A DNA stretch of 12,200 bases from Microseira sp003486305 (GTDB lineage Bacteria > Cyanobacteriota > Cyanobacteriia > Cyanobacteriales > Aerosakkonemataceae). Positions 1 to 8,199 of the stretch are shown here, in pieces. The stretch covers positions 1 to 12,200 of the forward strand of contig DALYJX010000225.1 in assembly GCA_031969655.1 (NCBI GenBank), written 5' to 3'. Both the position numbers and the translations under genes were made by a program. Numbering within the stretch: the stretch's first letter is position 1; every line of letters begins with the position of its first letter. Under the pieces are notes generated by a model. It did not search any database, was not told the origin of the DNA, and saw only the letters and a program-made list of their open reading frames with translations.

Positions 1-499
1 CATACAACCAAACAATTCGCCCACCCCAACAAAAGCCGGTAATTCCCAATTGATTAATATTTGCTTTGCTGGATTTTTCTGCCCAAGCAACAGTTGCATC
101 TAAATCAGACATAACTTGATTGTCGGGTACTTTAGAAACAACTTTAGAGATAATTTCTTGAATATCGCTAATTTGAGAAACATCGCCAAACCGGGAAAAT
201 AATTCGGGAGCAACCGCACAGTAACCCAACTTAGCAAAGCGGCGGCAAATATCCTGGATATGTTCGTGAACGCCAAAGATTTCTTGCACCACCAGCACTA
301 GAGGGAAATTTTCTCCCGTCGCAGGCATTGCCCGATAAGCAGGAATTTCCCCATCTTCTACAGGAATCTTTACTTCCCCGGCAACCAATCCTTCAGTATC
401 TGTGGTAATAACTTGGGCGGAAATAGGTCGCACAGCTAAGGCAAACCCTGCCGCCAGCGTCGAAACAAGGATAAATTGGCGACGACTTAACTGTTTCAA
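1..499 (-). CDS. Dienelactone hydrolase family protein, Tat-like signal, 3' end off window
   Basis: The first 166 residues are visible and the C-terminus runs off the left edge. They belong to the alpha/beta-hydrolase family of dienelactone hydrolase (carboxymethylenebutenolidase). The nucleophile elbow GFCWGG has its Cys at about residue 157. The QEIFG motif near residue 73 matches the family's conserved Glu region. The Asp and His of the triad would lie beyond the window. The N-terminus has SRRQFIL at 5-11, then a hydrophobic segment and a possible cleavage site after ISA (residue 28), which resembles a twin-arginine signal, so export is likely. No ATG is available between the in-frame stop at 533-535 and the mature domain. 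I chose TTG at 499-497 because GGAG lies 9 nt upstream; TTG at 514 is an alternative. The substrate is unknown: family members hydrolyse esters and lactones. It is divergent from the polysaccharide genes and probably unrelated to them. Confidence 0.88.
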   Translation of the reverse strand, partial: MKQLSRRQFILVSTLAAGFALAVRPISAQVITTDTEGLVAGEVKIPVEDGEIPAYRAMPATGENFPLVLVVQEIFGVHEHIQDICRRFAKLGYCAVAPELFSRFGDVSQISDIQEIISKVVSKVPDNQVMSDLDATVAWAEKSSKANINQLGITGFCWGGRIVWLY

Positions 500-599
500 G
501 GCGGGTTTCTCCAAGTACTCCAACCCACGATTCTAACTTCTTTAGTCAACTCGGTTATCAGAAATTTCACGGTAGCTTTATCGAATCTTTATCGTTCTC

Positions 600-613
600 C
601 CGTAGGCTTACGG
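600..613. repeat. Short inverted repeat CCGTA-ggct-TACGG
   Basis: A perfect 5-bp stem with a 4-nt loop lies in the divergent intergenic region. It could be a minor RNA hairpin in the leader of the plus-strand operon. Function is unknown. Confidence 0.4.
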
Positions 614-649
614 TGGGCAAAGTTAAGCAGATACACGATAAATAGATTA

Positions 650-677
650 GGTAGCTTGCGCTTGCAGCGAAGCTACC
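650..677. repeat. Hairpin repeat in the 5' region of the polysaccharide operon
   Basis: GGTAGCTT (650-657) pairs with AAGCTACC (670-677). Inside, CGCT (659-662) pairs with AGCG (666-669) around a 3-nt loop, leaving one bulged G at 658. That gives a 12-bp stem. The compact shape resembles short dispersed palindromic repeats common in filamentous cyanobacteria, but no second copy is present in this window. It sits 57 bp before the aminotransferase start, so it would lie in the leader if transcription starts upstream. Confidence 0.6.
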
Positions 678-734
678 CTTGGGCGCGAATCGATCCATCC
701 GAAGCACTTACTTTAACCTTTACTCCCTTCAGCA

Positions 735-1901
735 ATGACTAACACCCCAGTAAAAGTTCCGTTTGTAGACCTAACATTTCAACACGAACCGATTCAAACG
801 CTGCTAGACGAAGCGATAATGAACGTAGTCCGGCGGGGAGATTTTGTATGTGGACGGGCTTTAGTTGAATTTGAGTCAGCCTTTGCTGCTGCTTGTGGCG
901 TATCTAGCGGCATTGGGGTGGCTTGCGGAACCGATGCGATCGCTCTAGGTTTACAAGCCTGCGGCATCCGTCCTGGGGATGAAGTTATTTTACCCGCGAA
1001 CACGTTCGTTGCTACGCTGATCGGCGTCATCCGCACCGGCGCCACCCCGATTTTAGTCGATTGCGAACTCCAAACCGCTTTAATCGACCTGGATGCCGCA
1101 GAAAAAGCGATTACACCCAAGACGAAAGCGATCGTGCCAGTCCACCTCTACGGGCAAATGGTATCGCCAAGCAAGCTGCTAAAATTAGCCCAAAAATACA
1201 ACTTAATTATCTTTGAAGACGCCGCCCAAGCCCACCTCGCCCAGCGAGAAGGCTATCGCCCCGGAGCGGTTGGTACGGCGGCAGCATTTAGCTTTTATCC
1301 GAGTAAAAATTTAGGCGCATTTGGCGATGGCGGCATGGTTGTCACCGCTGATGAAACCGTAGCCAAAAAAGTCAGAACCCTACGCAACTACGGCGCGCCC
1401 AAAAAATATCTCCACACCGAATACGGGACAAACAGCCGCCTCGATACCATACAAGCCGCCGTATTGAATGTAAAATTGCCACATTTAGAACAGTGGAACA
1501 ACCAGCGCAATCAAGTCGCCCAACAGTACGACGCCTTATTAAAACCCCTCAAACAATACGGCATCGCCCCGATCCAAAACCAAAGTGGCAGCGGTCACGT
1601 GTATCATTTATACGTTATCCGGATTCTGGAAACCTGCCCGCTGGAGCGCGATACAATCGGGGCAGAATTAGATGGGATGGGAATCCTAACCGGCATCCAC
1701 TACCCGCTTCCCTGCCATCTCCAGCCCGCGTTTGAGCATTTAGGCTACAAAATCGGCGATTTCCCCCATGCAGAAACCCTGTCTCAGCAAATTTTATCCT
1801 TGCCGATGTTTCCGGGTTTAAGGGAAATTCAAGCCGATCAGGTAGTGGAAGCAATTTGTCAAGTTCTAAAATCTGCACCAAAGGCTGCTATTTCCGCCTA
1901 A
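735..1901 (+). CDS. DegT/DnrJ/EryC1/StrS family PLP-dependent aminotransferase
   Basis: This 388-residue protein has the length and fold signature of sugar-nucleotide aminotransferases of the DegT/DnrJ/EryC1/StrS (VioA/QdtB-like) family. These enzymes transfer an amino group to keto-sugars of nucleotide diphosphosugars in the cytoplasm. Visible motifs are CGTDA near residue 64 (phosphate-binding region), LPANTFVAT at 86-94, EDAAQAH at 161-167 (Asp162 and Gln165 contact the cofactor ring), and SFYPSKNLGAFGDGG at 186-200. Lys191 in the last is the expected Schiff-base lysine. All key residues appear intact. It starts at ATG 735 without a clear Shine-Dalgarno. It is followed after 4 nt by the exosortase gene, so the two are probably co-transcribed. 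The context suggests it makes an amino sugar for an exported polysaccharide. The exact sugar substrate cannot be told from sequence. Confidence 0.93.
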   Translation: MTNTPVKVPFVDLTFQHEPIQTLLDEAIMNVVRRGDFVCGRALVEFESAFAAACGVSSGIGVACGTDAIALGLQACGIRPGDEVILPANTFVATLIGVIRTGATPILVDCELQTALIDLDAAEKAITPKTKAIVPVHLYGQMVSPSKLLKLAQKYNLIIFEDAAQAHLAQREGYRPGAVGTAAAFSFYPSKNLGAFGDGGMVVTADETVAKKVRTLRNYGAPKKYLHTEYGTNSRLDTIQAAVLNVKLPHLEQWNNQRNQVAQQYDALLKPLKQYGIAPIQNQSGSGHVYHLYVIRILETCPLERDTIGAELDGMGILTGIHYPLPCHLQPAFEHLGYKIGDFPHAETLSQQILSLPMFPGLREIQADQVVEAICQVLKSAPKAAISA

Positions 1902-1905
1902 GACC

Positions 1906-2829
1906 ATGCAAATTAGACAGAAATACCCCAATGTCATCGATCGCCACCTGTTGGATGCCGCTATCTTGGCACTGTTGGCGGTTATATACGCGCCCGTGCT
2001 TTGGCATTGGTATGACGGCTGGCTGAACAAAAATATCGGCATCGTACACGAATATTTCAGCCACGGACTGATCGGGTTACCTTTTGCCGCCTATATTGCT
2101 TGGATGGGGCGCAAACAGTGGCGGCGCTTACCCGATACGTTTAATCCCCTTGGTGCGGCGTTGCTGGTGCTGGGGGGAATTTTTTATCTGAGTGGGTTAC
2201 CCGACTTTGCCAATTTATCCTTCCCGATCGTACTGGCAGGGCTTTGCTTGTGGCTCAAAGGGTTCCCAGGCTTGAAACTGCAAGCATTCCCGCTGCTGCT
2301 CGCGTTTTTGGCGACGCCCAATCAAGCACCATACTTGATCGAACCACTAGCCTTACCCCTCCAGAGTTTTATCGCCCATACGGCTGGGTTTATCTTGGTT
2401 CAGTTAGGTTTTCCGGTGACGGTGGAAGAGATTAATCTTTATGTAAATGGCAGGATTGTGGAGGTAGCGCCCCACTGTGCTGGGTTGAAAATGCTGTTTA
2501 CCAGTTTGTATGTGGGGATCATGCTGCTGTACTGGACCGATACTTGGCGATCGCGCAATAAATCAATTTTCTTTTTAGTCAGTGCAGTTTTGATCAGCGT
2601 CACCGCTAATATCATCCGCAACACTCTGTTAACGTTCTTTCACGGTACCGGGCAAGAACACGCCTTTGAAGTACTCCACGAAGGCTGGGGCGGTGATGTT
2701 TATTCAGCCTGTATGCTGGGAACCTTGGTTTTGGTAATTAACGCCATTGACAGATTTTTTCCCGCCCAATCTGATGAAAGCAACCCTAAAGAAGCGTTTG
2801 AGCAAAGCGATTCACCACAAGAGTATTGA
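1906..2829 (+). CDS. Cyanoexosortase (probably type B)
   Basis: This 307-residue polytopic membrane protein belongs to the exosortase/archaeosortase family. These are transpeptidase-like enzymes predicted to cleave PEP-CTERM sorting signals of exported proteins. The catalytic residues are present: Cys191 in APHCAGLKM, Arg238 in NIIRNT and His258 in LHEGWGG. Hydrophobic segments fall at about 17-33, 53-66, 82-97, 104-117, 125-137, 152-168, 194-210, 219-237 and 266-280. The last 25 residues are polar and probably cytoplasmic. The gene begins 4 nt after the aminotransferase stop and leads into its partner gene, then wza- and wzc-like genes, which is the arrangement of exopolysaccharide-linked exosortases. 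I favour type B over A because of the partner protein downstream. No PEP-CTERM substrate is encoded in the window. Confidence 0.9.
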   Translation: MQIRQKYPNVIDRHLLDAAILALLAVIYAPVLWHWYDGWLNKNIGIVHEYFSHGLIGLPFAAYIAWMGRKQWRRLPDTFNPLGAALLVLGGIFYLSGLPDFANLSFPIVLAGLCLWLKGFPGLKLQAFPLLLAFLATPNQAPYLIEPLALPLQSFIAHTAGFILVQLGFPVTVEEINLYVNGRIVEVAPHCAGLKMLFTSLYVGIMLLYWTDTWRSRNKSIFFLVSAVLISVTANIIRNTLLTFFHGTGQEHAFEVLHEGWGGDVYSACMLGTLVLVINAIDRFFPAQSDESNPKEAFEQSDSPQEY

Positions 2830-2933
2830 CGATAGTCGCGCTTTGTGCTAAGGAAAGCCAATTATTCTTGAACGTTATGAGTAAATTGTTTGGTAAGGGC
2901 AGGGTGAATAAAGATCTCGGTGAGACGCAAGCA

Positions 2934-3674
2934 ATGCCAGTTAAACTCGCCCATCTCAACTCAAAACTCTCGAAAATAATCTTGTTGGTATTCCTGGTAA
3001 TACTAATAGGTTTGGGAGCCGTTCCAGGGTACTTGAAGGGAAGCTGGCGTTGGGAGAAGCCGCTATCAGTTGCTAATCTCAAACAAATTAGAAATTTACA
3101 ACAAACAGGATTAAATTTGCCCGGTTGGCAGACGTTGAACCAACAGCCAATTGAAATAGGCGGACACAAATGGTCGTTTCAAGCGATGGCGCGAGATGCC
3201 GAAACCCAGGCGATTTTGCTGCTGCGTCCAATGCGCGATGATAAAGATATGCCCCAGGTAGAGTGGGTGGATCTGAGGGGGTTCAGGTGGTGGAAAACAG
3301 AACAACCGCGCCAGTGGCAAAGGGATGGATTTAGGCGATCGCAATTTACAGTACCATCCACCACCGCAGGTTCTCAACCGCTGCAAGTCGAAGCCCAATA
3401 CTTTCGCAACTGGATACAAGATCGAGGCTTTAGCGGCACTTTCGCCGTATTGCAGTGGTACGCTTGGCCTACCGGCGGCAACCCAGAACCCAGCCGCTGG
3501 TTCTTTGCCGATCAAATTGCCCAGTGGCAGGGGCGTCGCCTTCCTTGGGTCGCCGTTAGCATCATGATTCCCATTGAACCATTAGGCGACATCGAACCCA
3601 CTTGGCCCCTTGCCGAGTCTCTGGGGCAAACCGTTCAAGCTGCCTTAATTGCCGATCCGCTCAAACCAAGTTAG
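2934..3674 (+). CDS. Cyanoexosortase (B) system-associated protein
   Basis: This gene directly follows the exosortase gene and encodes a protein of about 246 residues. There is one transmembrane segment near the N-terminus (about residues 14-33, ILLVFLVILIGLGAVPGYL), followed by a soluble domain. That domain has GGHKWSFQ at about 76-83, WVDLRGFRWWK, and a Trp/Tyr-rich block (QYFRNWI, LQWYAWP, RWFFADQ). I recognise this as the partner family found beside cyanobacterial exosortases; its molecular role is not established. It probably faces the periplasm and may act as chaperone or regulator of the exosortase. Start choice: ATG 2934 has GGTGAG 9 nt upstream and gives a short pre-TM tail. ATG 2877 (265 residues) is possible but lacks an SD. 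The frame stays open back to a TTG at 2826 that overlaps the exosortase stop. Confidence 0.8.
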   Translation: MPVKLAHLNSKLSKIILLVFLVILIGLGAVPGYLKGSWRWEKPLSVANLKQIRNLQQTGLNLPGWQTLNQQPIEIGGHKWSFQAMARDAETQAILLLRPMRDDKDMPQVEWVDLRGFRWWKTEQPRQWQRDGFRRSQFTVPSTTAGSQPLQVEAQYFRNWIQDRGFSGTFAVLQWYAWPTGGNPEPSRWFFADQIAQWQGRRLPWVAVSIMIPIEPLGDIEPTWPLAESLGQTVQAALIADPLKPS

Positions 3675-3735
3675 TACCGCGTCGAGTGCTAAAATATACA
3701 GGCTTTTAGGGTTAGGCATTGCCCGCACAGAACAA

Positions 3736-4986
3736 ATGCACAACGCAGCAGGTGGAATAAAATCCCAAATTCAACCTTTCCGAGAAAAGGGGGAAAGTCC
3801 AAAGCTTAAAATCTGGCGGCATCTAACAGCTGGCTGCCTGTTCGGGCTTCACGCTGGCGCTACAATCTTACCCGGGGCGCTGTTGCTGTCGATAGATGCG
3901 GAAAACGCTTTGGCAGCTACCAAATCCTCGCTGCAAAATTCAATTGCCCAGTCGCAAATCCCTATCGTTCCCTTTGAACTGCAAAATACACCTCCCCAGC
4001 GGTTTCGACCAAATCCCCAATTTAGAATCTACCGTCTGGGGCCACAAGATAGCATAGGCGTCGTAGTACCCCGCTTTCCAGAACTGAACGGAACTTTTGC
4101 CATTGATGGTGAAGGAAACGTCCTGCTACCCTTGGTGGGCAAATTGCGAATCGCCGGTTTTACCCTCGACGAAGCCCAAGAAAGGATTCGCGCCGCTTAT
4201 AATCGCTTTGTGGTCAATCCGCAGGTCACGGTAGCGCTGGCTGCGGCGCGTGCAGGCCAAATCACCCTTACCGGCGAAGTCGTTAGACCGGGCTTTTACG
4301 GCCTTGGTGCTTTTACGCGCCTGGTAACTGTGCTGGTGGCAGCAGGCGGCACTACAACTCAAGCTGACTTGCGATCGGTTTTGGTGCGTCGGTTTCTCAC
4401 CGATGGCTCTTATATCGAACAAAAAGTAGATTTTTTTACCCCCCTGCTGGCGGGAGATCCCCTACCAGATTTAGTGCTTCAGGACGGCGATGCTGTAATC
4501 GTCCCTAAACTAGAAGTTGGCAACCTAGCAACTTATGACCGCCAACTGGTAGCGCGATCTACCCTGGCGCAACCTAATATTACGATTCGAGTCCTGAGCT
4601 ACGATCGCAGTACGATCGCTAATCTTAGTCTTCGCAATGGTAGTACCTTTATCGATGCCGTTACAGCGATTGCCCCCAGTCTCCAAACGGCTGATATTGG
4701 GAACATTGGCTTGCTGCGGTTCGACCCAGAACGAGGTCGGGTAATTATGCGAGAATTGAATGCTAGAAGGGCAATATTGGGCGATGCATCTCAAAACGTT
4801 CCTTTGCGTGAAAATGATACGATCGTCATCGGTCGCAACTTGCTGACTCGGATTAGGTTTGCTCTTACTACCATTACCCAACCTTTCCAAGATATTCTGC
4901 AATTCCTATTCTTCTTCCGCTCGTTTACTCAGGGTACTCAGAATATTTTCTTGGGGCCTGGGTCGGGGACTGGAAACCCACAATAA
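3736..4986 (+). CDS. Wza-like polysaccharide biosynthesis/export protein
   Basis: This outer-membrane polysaccharide export (OPX) family protein has 416 residues from ATG 3736. After a basic N-terminus there is a long hydrophobic stretch (about 30-60) ending in NALA, a likely signal peptide. The Poly_export domain runs from about 98 to 172 (YRLGPQDSIGVVVPRFPELNG, NGFVVNP-like end). A first SLBB domain spans about 175-258 (ITLTGEVVRPGFYGLG, LVLQDGDAVIVP) and a second beta-grasp/SLBB-like unit spans about 282-366 (ENDTIVIG). The C-terminus has a hydrophobic FQDILQFLFFF segment that could help anchor it. It should form the export channel that works with the Wzc-like protein encoded next. Upstream in-frame codons reach TTG 3649, overlapping the previous gene, but ATG 3736 is the first ATG and places the signal sensibly. 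No lipobox of standard form precedes the mature domain. Confidence 0.88.
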   Translation: MHNAAGGIKSQIQPFREKGESPKLKIWRHLTAGCLFGLHAGATILPGALLLSIDAENALAATKSSLQNSIAQSQIPIVPFELQNTPPQRFRPNPQFRIYRLGPQDSIGVVVPRFPELNGTFAIDGEGNVLLPLVGKLRIAGFTLDEAQERIRAAYNRFVVNPQVTVALAAARAGQITLTGEVVRPGFYGLGAFTRLVTVLVAAGGTTTQADLRSVLVRRFLTDGSYIEQKVDFFTPLLAGDPLPDLVLQDGDAVIVPKLEVGNLATYDRQLVARSTLAQPNITIRVLSYDRSTIANLSLRNGSTFIDAVTAIAPSLQTADIGNIGLLRFDPERGRVIMRELNARRAILGDASQNVPLRENDTIVIGRNLLTRIRFALTTITQPFQDILQFLFFFRSFTQGTQNIFLGPGSGTGNPQ

Positions 4987-5060
4987 TAACTACCAATAGC
5001 TTTAATTTCGCTCGCAATAGCTAAACCCTTAAACTACTCGATACTCATAACTTTGTTGCC

Positions 5061-7256
5061 ATGACGCCACCCATTGTCAAGCGCTACTTCATCGCCTTCG
5101 ATCAGTACAAATGGATCGGATTAGCTGCATGGATTTTGGTTACGGGAGCATCTGCCCTCGTTGCCGCCAAGCAAGAGCCAGAACCAACTCAGTACACAGC
5201 TTCAGGCGCGATGTTGTTTATTCAGCCGCCGGTAATTTTTTCTAGGACGGGCACAGATATTCAACAGCAGGCACAGGTTCTCAATAGGGATGCTTTGCTC
5301 ACCGAAGATGTCATCAAACTGGTGGCAAAGCAAGTCGGTGTGAAACCCGACGAACTAGCCAAAAAGATAGGTATCCAGCTACCCAAGCCGCCTGGTAGGG
5401 GAGAACCCCCGCCCGCACCGCGATTTGGAATTACATACACCGATGCCAATCAGGATCGGGCTAAAGCTGTGGTAGCAACTTTGATGAAAGCATTGGTCGA
5501 GCAGAGTCGTTCGCTGAACGTGAAGCGCTTGCGCTTACGCATCGACGAAATCAACAAACGCCTGCCCGCTGCGGAAAAAGACTTACGCGAGGCAGAAAGG
5601 AAACTCGAACAGTATACGAAGCGCGAGGGAGTCTTGTTGTTGGCAGCCCGCGATGGCAGTATACTCTCCGGGATTACCGGCAGCCAAGCACAGCAACGGC
5701 AAATTCAATTTCAATTGCAAGGGATTGACGCCCAAATTCGCAGCTTGCAGGAGCGGCTGGGATTGACGGCAGATCAAGCTTATACGTCTTCGGCGTTGAG
5801 TGCAGACCCAATTATTGCCAGTTTGCGGGCGCAAATTCATCAAGCGGAAACTCAGAAGCAGCTTCTGGGTGAACAAGGCTACCGCGCCGCACACCCGCGA
5901 GTTGTTGAGTTAGACACGCAGCTAAAAGCTTACAATCAACTGCTGAGCGAGCGAGCATCTGAGGTAATTGGCAATAAAGGTATAGGGCAACCCCTGACGA
6001 GCAGCAGTAGAATTCGTCAGGATAGCAGTTTAGATCCGTCGCGGCAGCAGTTGGCACAACAGCTGGTGGGCTTAAAAACTCAGCAGGATACGCTGAAGCA
6101 ACAACTCGTGGCTCTCGCTCGCCAAGAACAGCAACTGCGGCGAGAATATCTCACGATTCCCAACAAGCAACTAGAGCAAGCGCGCCTGCAACAGACGGTG
6201 AAGCTGAAACAAGACCTTTACAGCAAAATACAGGCGGCGTTGGTGGATGCTCAAGCTGCGGAAGCTGAAACCGCTACTAGCTTGACCATTGCCGAGCCGG
6301 TATCCACCGACGAGATTAAACCAGCCCCGCAAAATCCCGTGCTGATAATTGCGGCGGGAGCGGGGATCGGGTTTATCGTCGGCAACGGTTTAATCTTCCT
6401 GTTGGGATCTCTGGGCGGCATCCTGCAAACTATGGAGGAAATCCGAGCAGCACTGGTGCAGCGCGATGTGGAAGTGTTGGGGATTTTGCCTCATGTTTTG
6501 GTTGTCGATCCCGAAGCCTTGGATGCACCGATTGTGGTGGAGCCGAATTCGCCTTATTTGGAATTGTACGAACGATTCCGCAGCAAACTGCGCCTCGCTG
6601 GGGAAACCGCGCCCAAGGTTGTATTGTTTACCAGTACGATTGATGGGGAAGGTAAGAGCGTCAGTGCTTATAACTTGGCGATCGCTTCGGCGCGTGCCGG
6701 TAAGCGCACGCTGTTGATCGAAGCAGATTTGCGATCGCCCTCTTTGTGCAAGGCGCTCAAAGTCGCACCCGATCCCGATGCCAATGTGGAACCCCTACGC
6801 TACTACGGCAGCTTGAGCGAGTGCATCCGCCTAGTCCCAGAAGTGGAAAACCTTTACATAGTACCTTCCCCTGGCCCCATGCGCCAACCCGCCGCAATTC
6901 TCGAATCGAGCGAGTTTCAACGCCTGCTGGAAGATGCTAAAGTTCGCTTTGATATGGTCATCCTCGACACGCCTGCGATTAGCCTGTGCAACGATGCCAA
7001 GATGCTCGAACCGTTTACCGATGGCATGATCCTCGTCACCCGCCCCGGTTACACTGGCGGCAATATGTTGGGTGAAATCGCCGATGAGCTTAGCGAATCG
7101 GAAGATCTCACCCTGTTGGGTGCAATTATCAACGGAGCCGATATTTCCATCCCAGCGCCTACTGTGGCAGAATCCCAGACAATGCTGTCGGAAGAACCAG
7201 AGACAGTGCAACGAAAGCCAGCCTCTGTGTCAACCAACGGCGCTAGGAAAAAATAA
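5061..7256 (+). CDS. Wzc-like chain-length determinant / BY-kinase
   Basis: This 731-residue inner-membrane polysaccharide co-polymerase has a BacA1 P-loop tyrosine-kinase domain. The Wzz domain begins with a TM near 17-35. A long periplasmic coiled-coil region follows (about 145-235, 250-300 and 325-405), and a second TM lies at about 426-450. The cytoplasmic kinase has Walker A STIDGEGKS at 525-533 (Lys532), Walker A' LLIEADLRSP at 551-560 (Glu554 where the general consensus has Asp; Asp556 present), and Walker B DMVILDTP at 631-638 (Asp636). The E-x2-R-x2-R oligomerisation motif appears as ELYERFR at 501-507, so Glu501 and Arg507 are kept and the middle Arg is shifted or replaced. After Tyr664 no tyrosine occurs in the last 67 residues, so the usual C-terminal tyrosine cluster is missing. 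It is 74 nt downstream of the export gene, is the last gene of the unit, and is followed by a strong hairpin terminator. Confidence 0.92.
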   Translation: MTPPIVKRYFIAFDQYKWIGLAAWILVTGASALVAAKQEPEPTQYTASGAMLFIQPPVIFSRTGTDIQQQAQVLNRDALLTEDVIKLVAKQVGVKPDELAKKIGIQLPKPPGRGEPPPAPRFGITYTDANQDRAKAVVATLMKALVEQSRSLNVKRLRLRIDEINKRLPAAEKDLREAERKLEQYTKREGVLLLAARDGSILSGITGSQAQQRQIQFQLQGIDAQIRSLQERLGLTADQAYTSSALSADPIIASLRAQIHQAETQKQLLGEQGYRAAHPRVVELDTQLKAYNQLLSERASEVIGNKGIGQPLTSSSRIRQDSSLDPSRQQLAQQLVGLKTQQDTLKQQLVALARQEQQLRREYLTIPNKQLEQARLQQTVKLKQDLYSKIQAALVDAQAAEAETATSLTIAEPVSTDEIKPAPQNPVLIIAAGAGIGFIVGNGLIFLLGSLGGILQTMEEIRAALVQRDVEVLGILPHVLVVDPEALDAPIVVEPNSPYLELYERFRSKLRLAGETAPKVVLFTSTIDGEGKSVSAYNLAIASARAGKRTLLIEADLRSPSLCKALKVAPDPDANVEPLRYYGSLSECIRLVPEVENLYIVPSPGPMRQPAAILESSEFQRLLEDAKVRFDMVILDTPAISLCNDAKMLEPFTDGMILVTRPGYTGGNMLGEIADELSESEDLTLLGAIINGADISIPAPTVAESQTMLSEEPETVQRKPASVSTNGARKK

Positions 7257-7267
7257 AACAGACGGGC

Positions 7268-7309
7268 GAAAAGCGATTGGCGTTCTATTAACACACCAAT
7301 CGCTTTTTG
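7268..7309. terminator. Bidirectional Rho-independent terminator
   Basis: AAAAGCGATTGG (7269-7280) is perfectly complementary to CCAATCGCTTTT (7296-7307), with a 15-nt loop. On the plus strand the stem ends in TTTTT 50 nt after the wzc-like stop. On the minus strand the A-run at 7269-7272 gives TTTT, 13 nt after the rhomboid stop. It lies exactly between two convergent genes, so a shared terminator is the natural reading. Confidence 0.85.
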
Positions 7310-7321
7310 TCAAGATGTTTG

Positions 7322-8020
7322 TTAAAACTGCTCGGATTGGGTCTGAGAAAATAATCCCAAGAGGGGGCCGAGAATGGCGCCGAAGACAAATCCACCGGCG
7401 TGCGCCCAGTAGGCAATGCCACCGCTTTCCATGCCGATGTTAGAGGGAGCATTGAGACTGGCAACACCGTATAATGCTTGCTGGACAAACCACCAACCGA
7501 GGAAAAAGTAGGCGGGGACATATACCAGGAAATAGCCCAACAAAGTCAGGATTCTGGCATTGGGGAACCTGAGAATGTATGCTCCTAGAACGCCAGCGAT
7601 CGCGCCCGATGCACCCAAAGAAGGAATAGCAGATCCTTGGGAAAAAAACCATTGGGTTAATCCCGCTAATACGCCGCAAGCTAGATAGAAAACTAAATAT
7701 TTAGCGTGTCCCAACTGCTCTTCGACGTTGTTGCCAAAAATCCACAAAAACAGCATATTGCCCGCCAAGTGCAAAAAGCCGCCGTGGAGGAATTGGGACG
7801 TAAGGAGCGTCAGCCATTCCGGCACCAGCGAATTTGCTCCAGCAATGGCACAACTGCCCGATAGCTCGCAGGGTACAACAGCTGCTTGTTGGAAAAATCC
7901 TAGCAGTTGTTGCGGCGGTAAACTCAGTTCATACAAAAAAACCAGGACATTAACGGCAATTAAACCGTAGGTGACATAGGGAGTAATTCTGGTTGGGTTT
8001 TCATCTCTAAGGGGAACCAC
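7322..8020 (-). CDS. Rhomboid family intramembrane serine protease
   Basis: This 232-residue multi-pass membrane protein is of the rhomboid family, which cleaves substrate transmembrane helices within the membrane. The catalytic dyad is visible: Ser138 in GASGA (136-140) and His207 in YWAHAGG. The upstream HxxxN oxyanion motif is present as HLAGN, His84 and Asn88. Hydrophobic segments lie at about 13-32, 66-96, 107-127, 134-150, 157-180 and 203-226, matching the six-helix core. The start is GTG at 8020-8018 with GAGG 10 nt upstream; the nearby ATG is out of frame. It is the last gene of the minus-strand run and is separated from petJ by a terminator-like hairpin, so it is probably transcribed on its own. 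Its substrate is unknown. Confidence 0.93.
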   Translation of the reverse strand: MVPLRDENPTRITPYVTYGLIAVNVLVFLYELSLPPQQLLGFFQQAAVVPCELSGSCAIAGANSLVPEWLTLLTSQFLHGGFLHLAGNMLFLWIFGNNVEEQLGHAKYLVFYLACGVLAGLTQWFFSQGSAIPSLGASGAIAGVLGAYILRFPNARILTLLGYFLVYVPAYFFLGWWFVQQALYGVASLNAPSNIGMESGGIAYWAHAGGFVFGAILGPLLGLFSQTQSEQF

Positions 8021-8103
8021 AGGCTTTTTTCCTCAAGATCGTCAAGCTGAAAGATAGCCGATCCGTGTGGCAGGTGTCTTCTAACTAATGTATGACTTAA
8101 AAC

Positions 8104-8133
8104 GAAAAAACCCCCGGTTCGTTAACCGGAGGT
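8104..8133 (-). terminator. Rho-independent terminator downstream of petJ
   Basis: CCGGTT (8114-8119) and AACCGG (8124-8129) form a stem around loop CGTT. It is extended by ACC/GGT after one mismatch (8110-8112 with 8131-8133). Read on the minus strand the hairpin is followed directly by a run of T (complement of 8105-8110). It lies about 67 nt past the petJ stop. Confidence 0.8.
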
Positions 8134-8142
8134 GGTGAACTA

Positions 8143-8165
8143 CCCCACCCGACAGGCGGATGGGG
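8143..8165. repeat. Imperfect inverted repeat near the petJ terminator
   Basis: CCCCACCC (8143-8150) is nearly complementary to GGATGGGG (8158-8165), with one mismatch and a 7-nt loop. It lies between the petJ stop and its terminator and could stabilise the 3' end of the mRNA. Confidence 0.4.
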
Positions 8166-8199
8166 AATAGAGCAGGTTTTGTTAAATATTTGGAGTGAC

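Larger units (their letters stand above)
500..734. other. Intergenic region between divergent genes
   Basis: This 235-bp spacer separates the divergent hydrolase and aminotransferase genes and must hold promoters for both directions. I see no convincing -35/-10 pair. It contains two short hairpins, listed separately. Confidence 0.5.

Noticed and set aside
3823..3837. LTAGC in the N-terminus of the Wza-like protein as a lipobox
   Set aside because: The preceding residues (KLKIWRH) are charged and not a hydrophobic signal core, and position -3 is Thr. The hydrophobic stretch comes after the Cys, so ordinary signal-peptide cleavage near NALA fits better.
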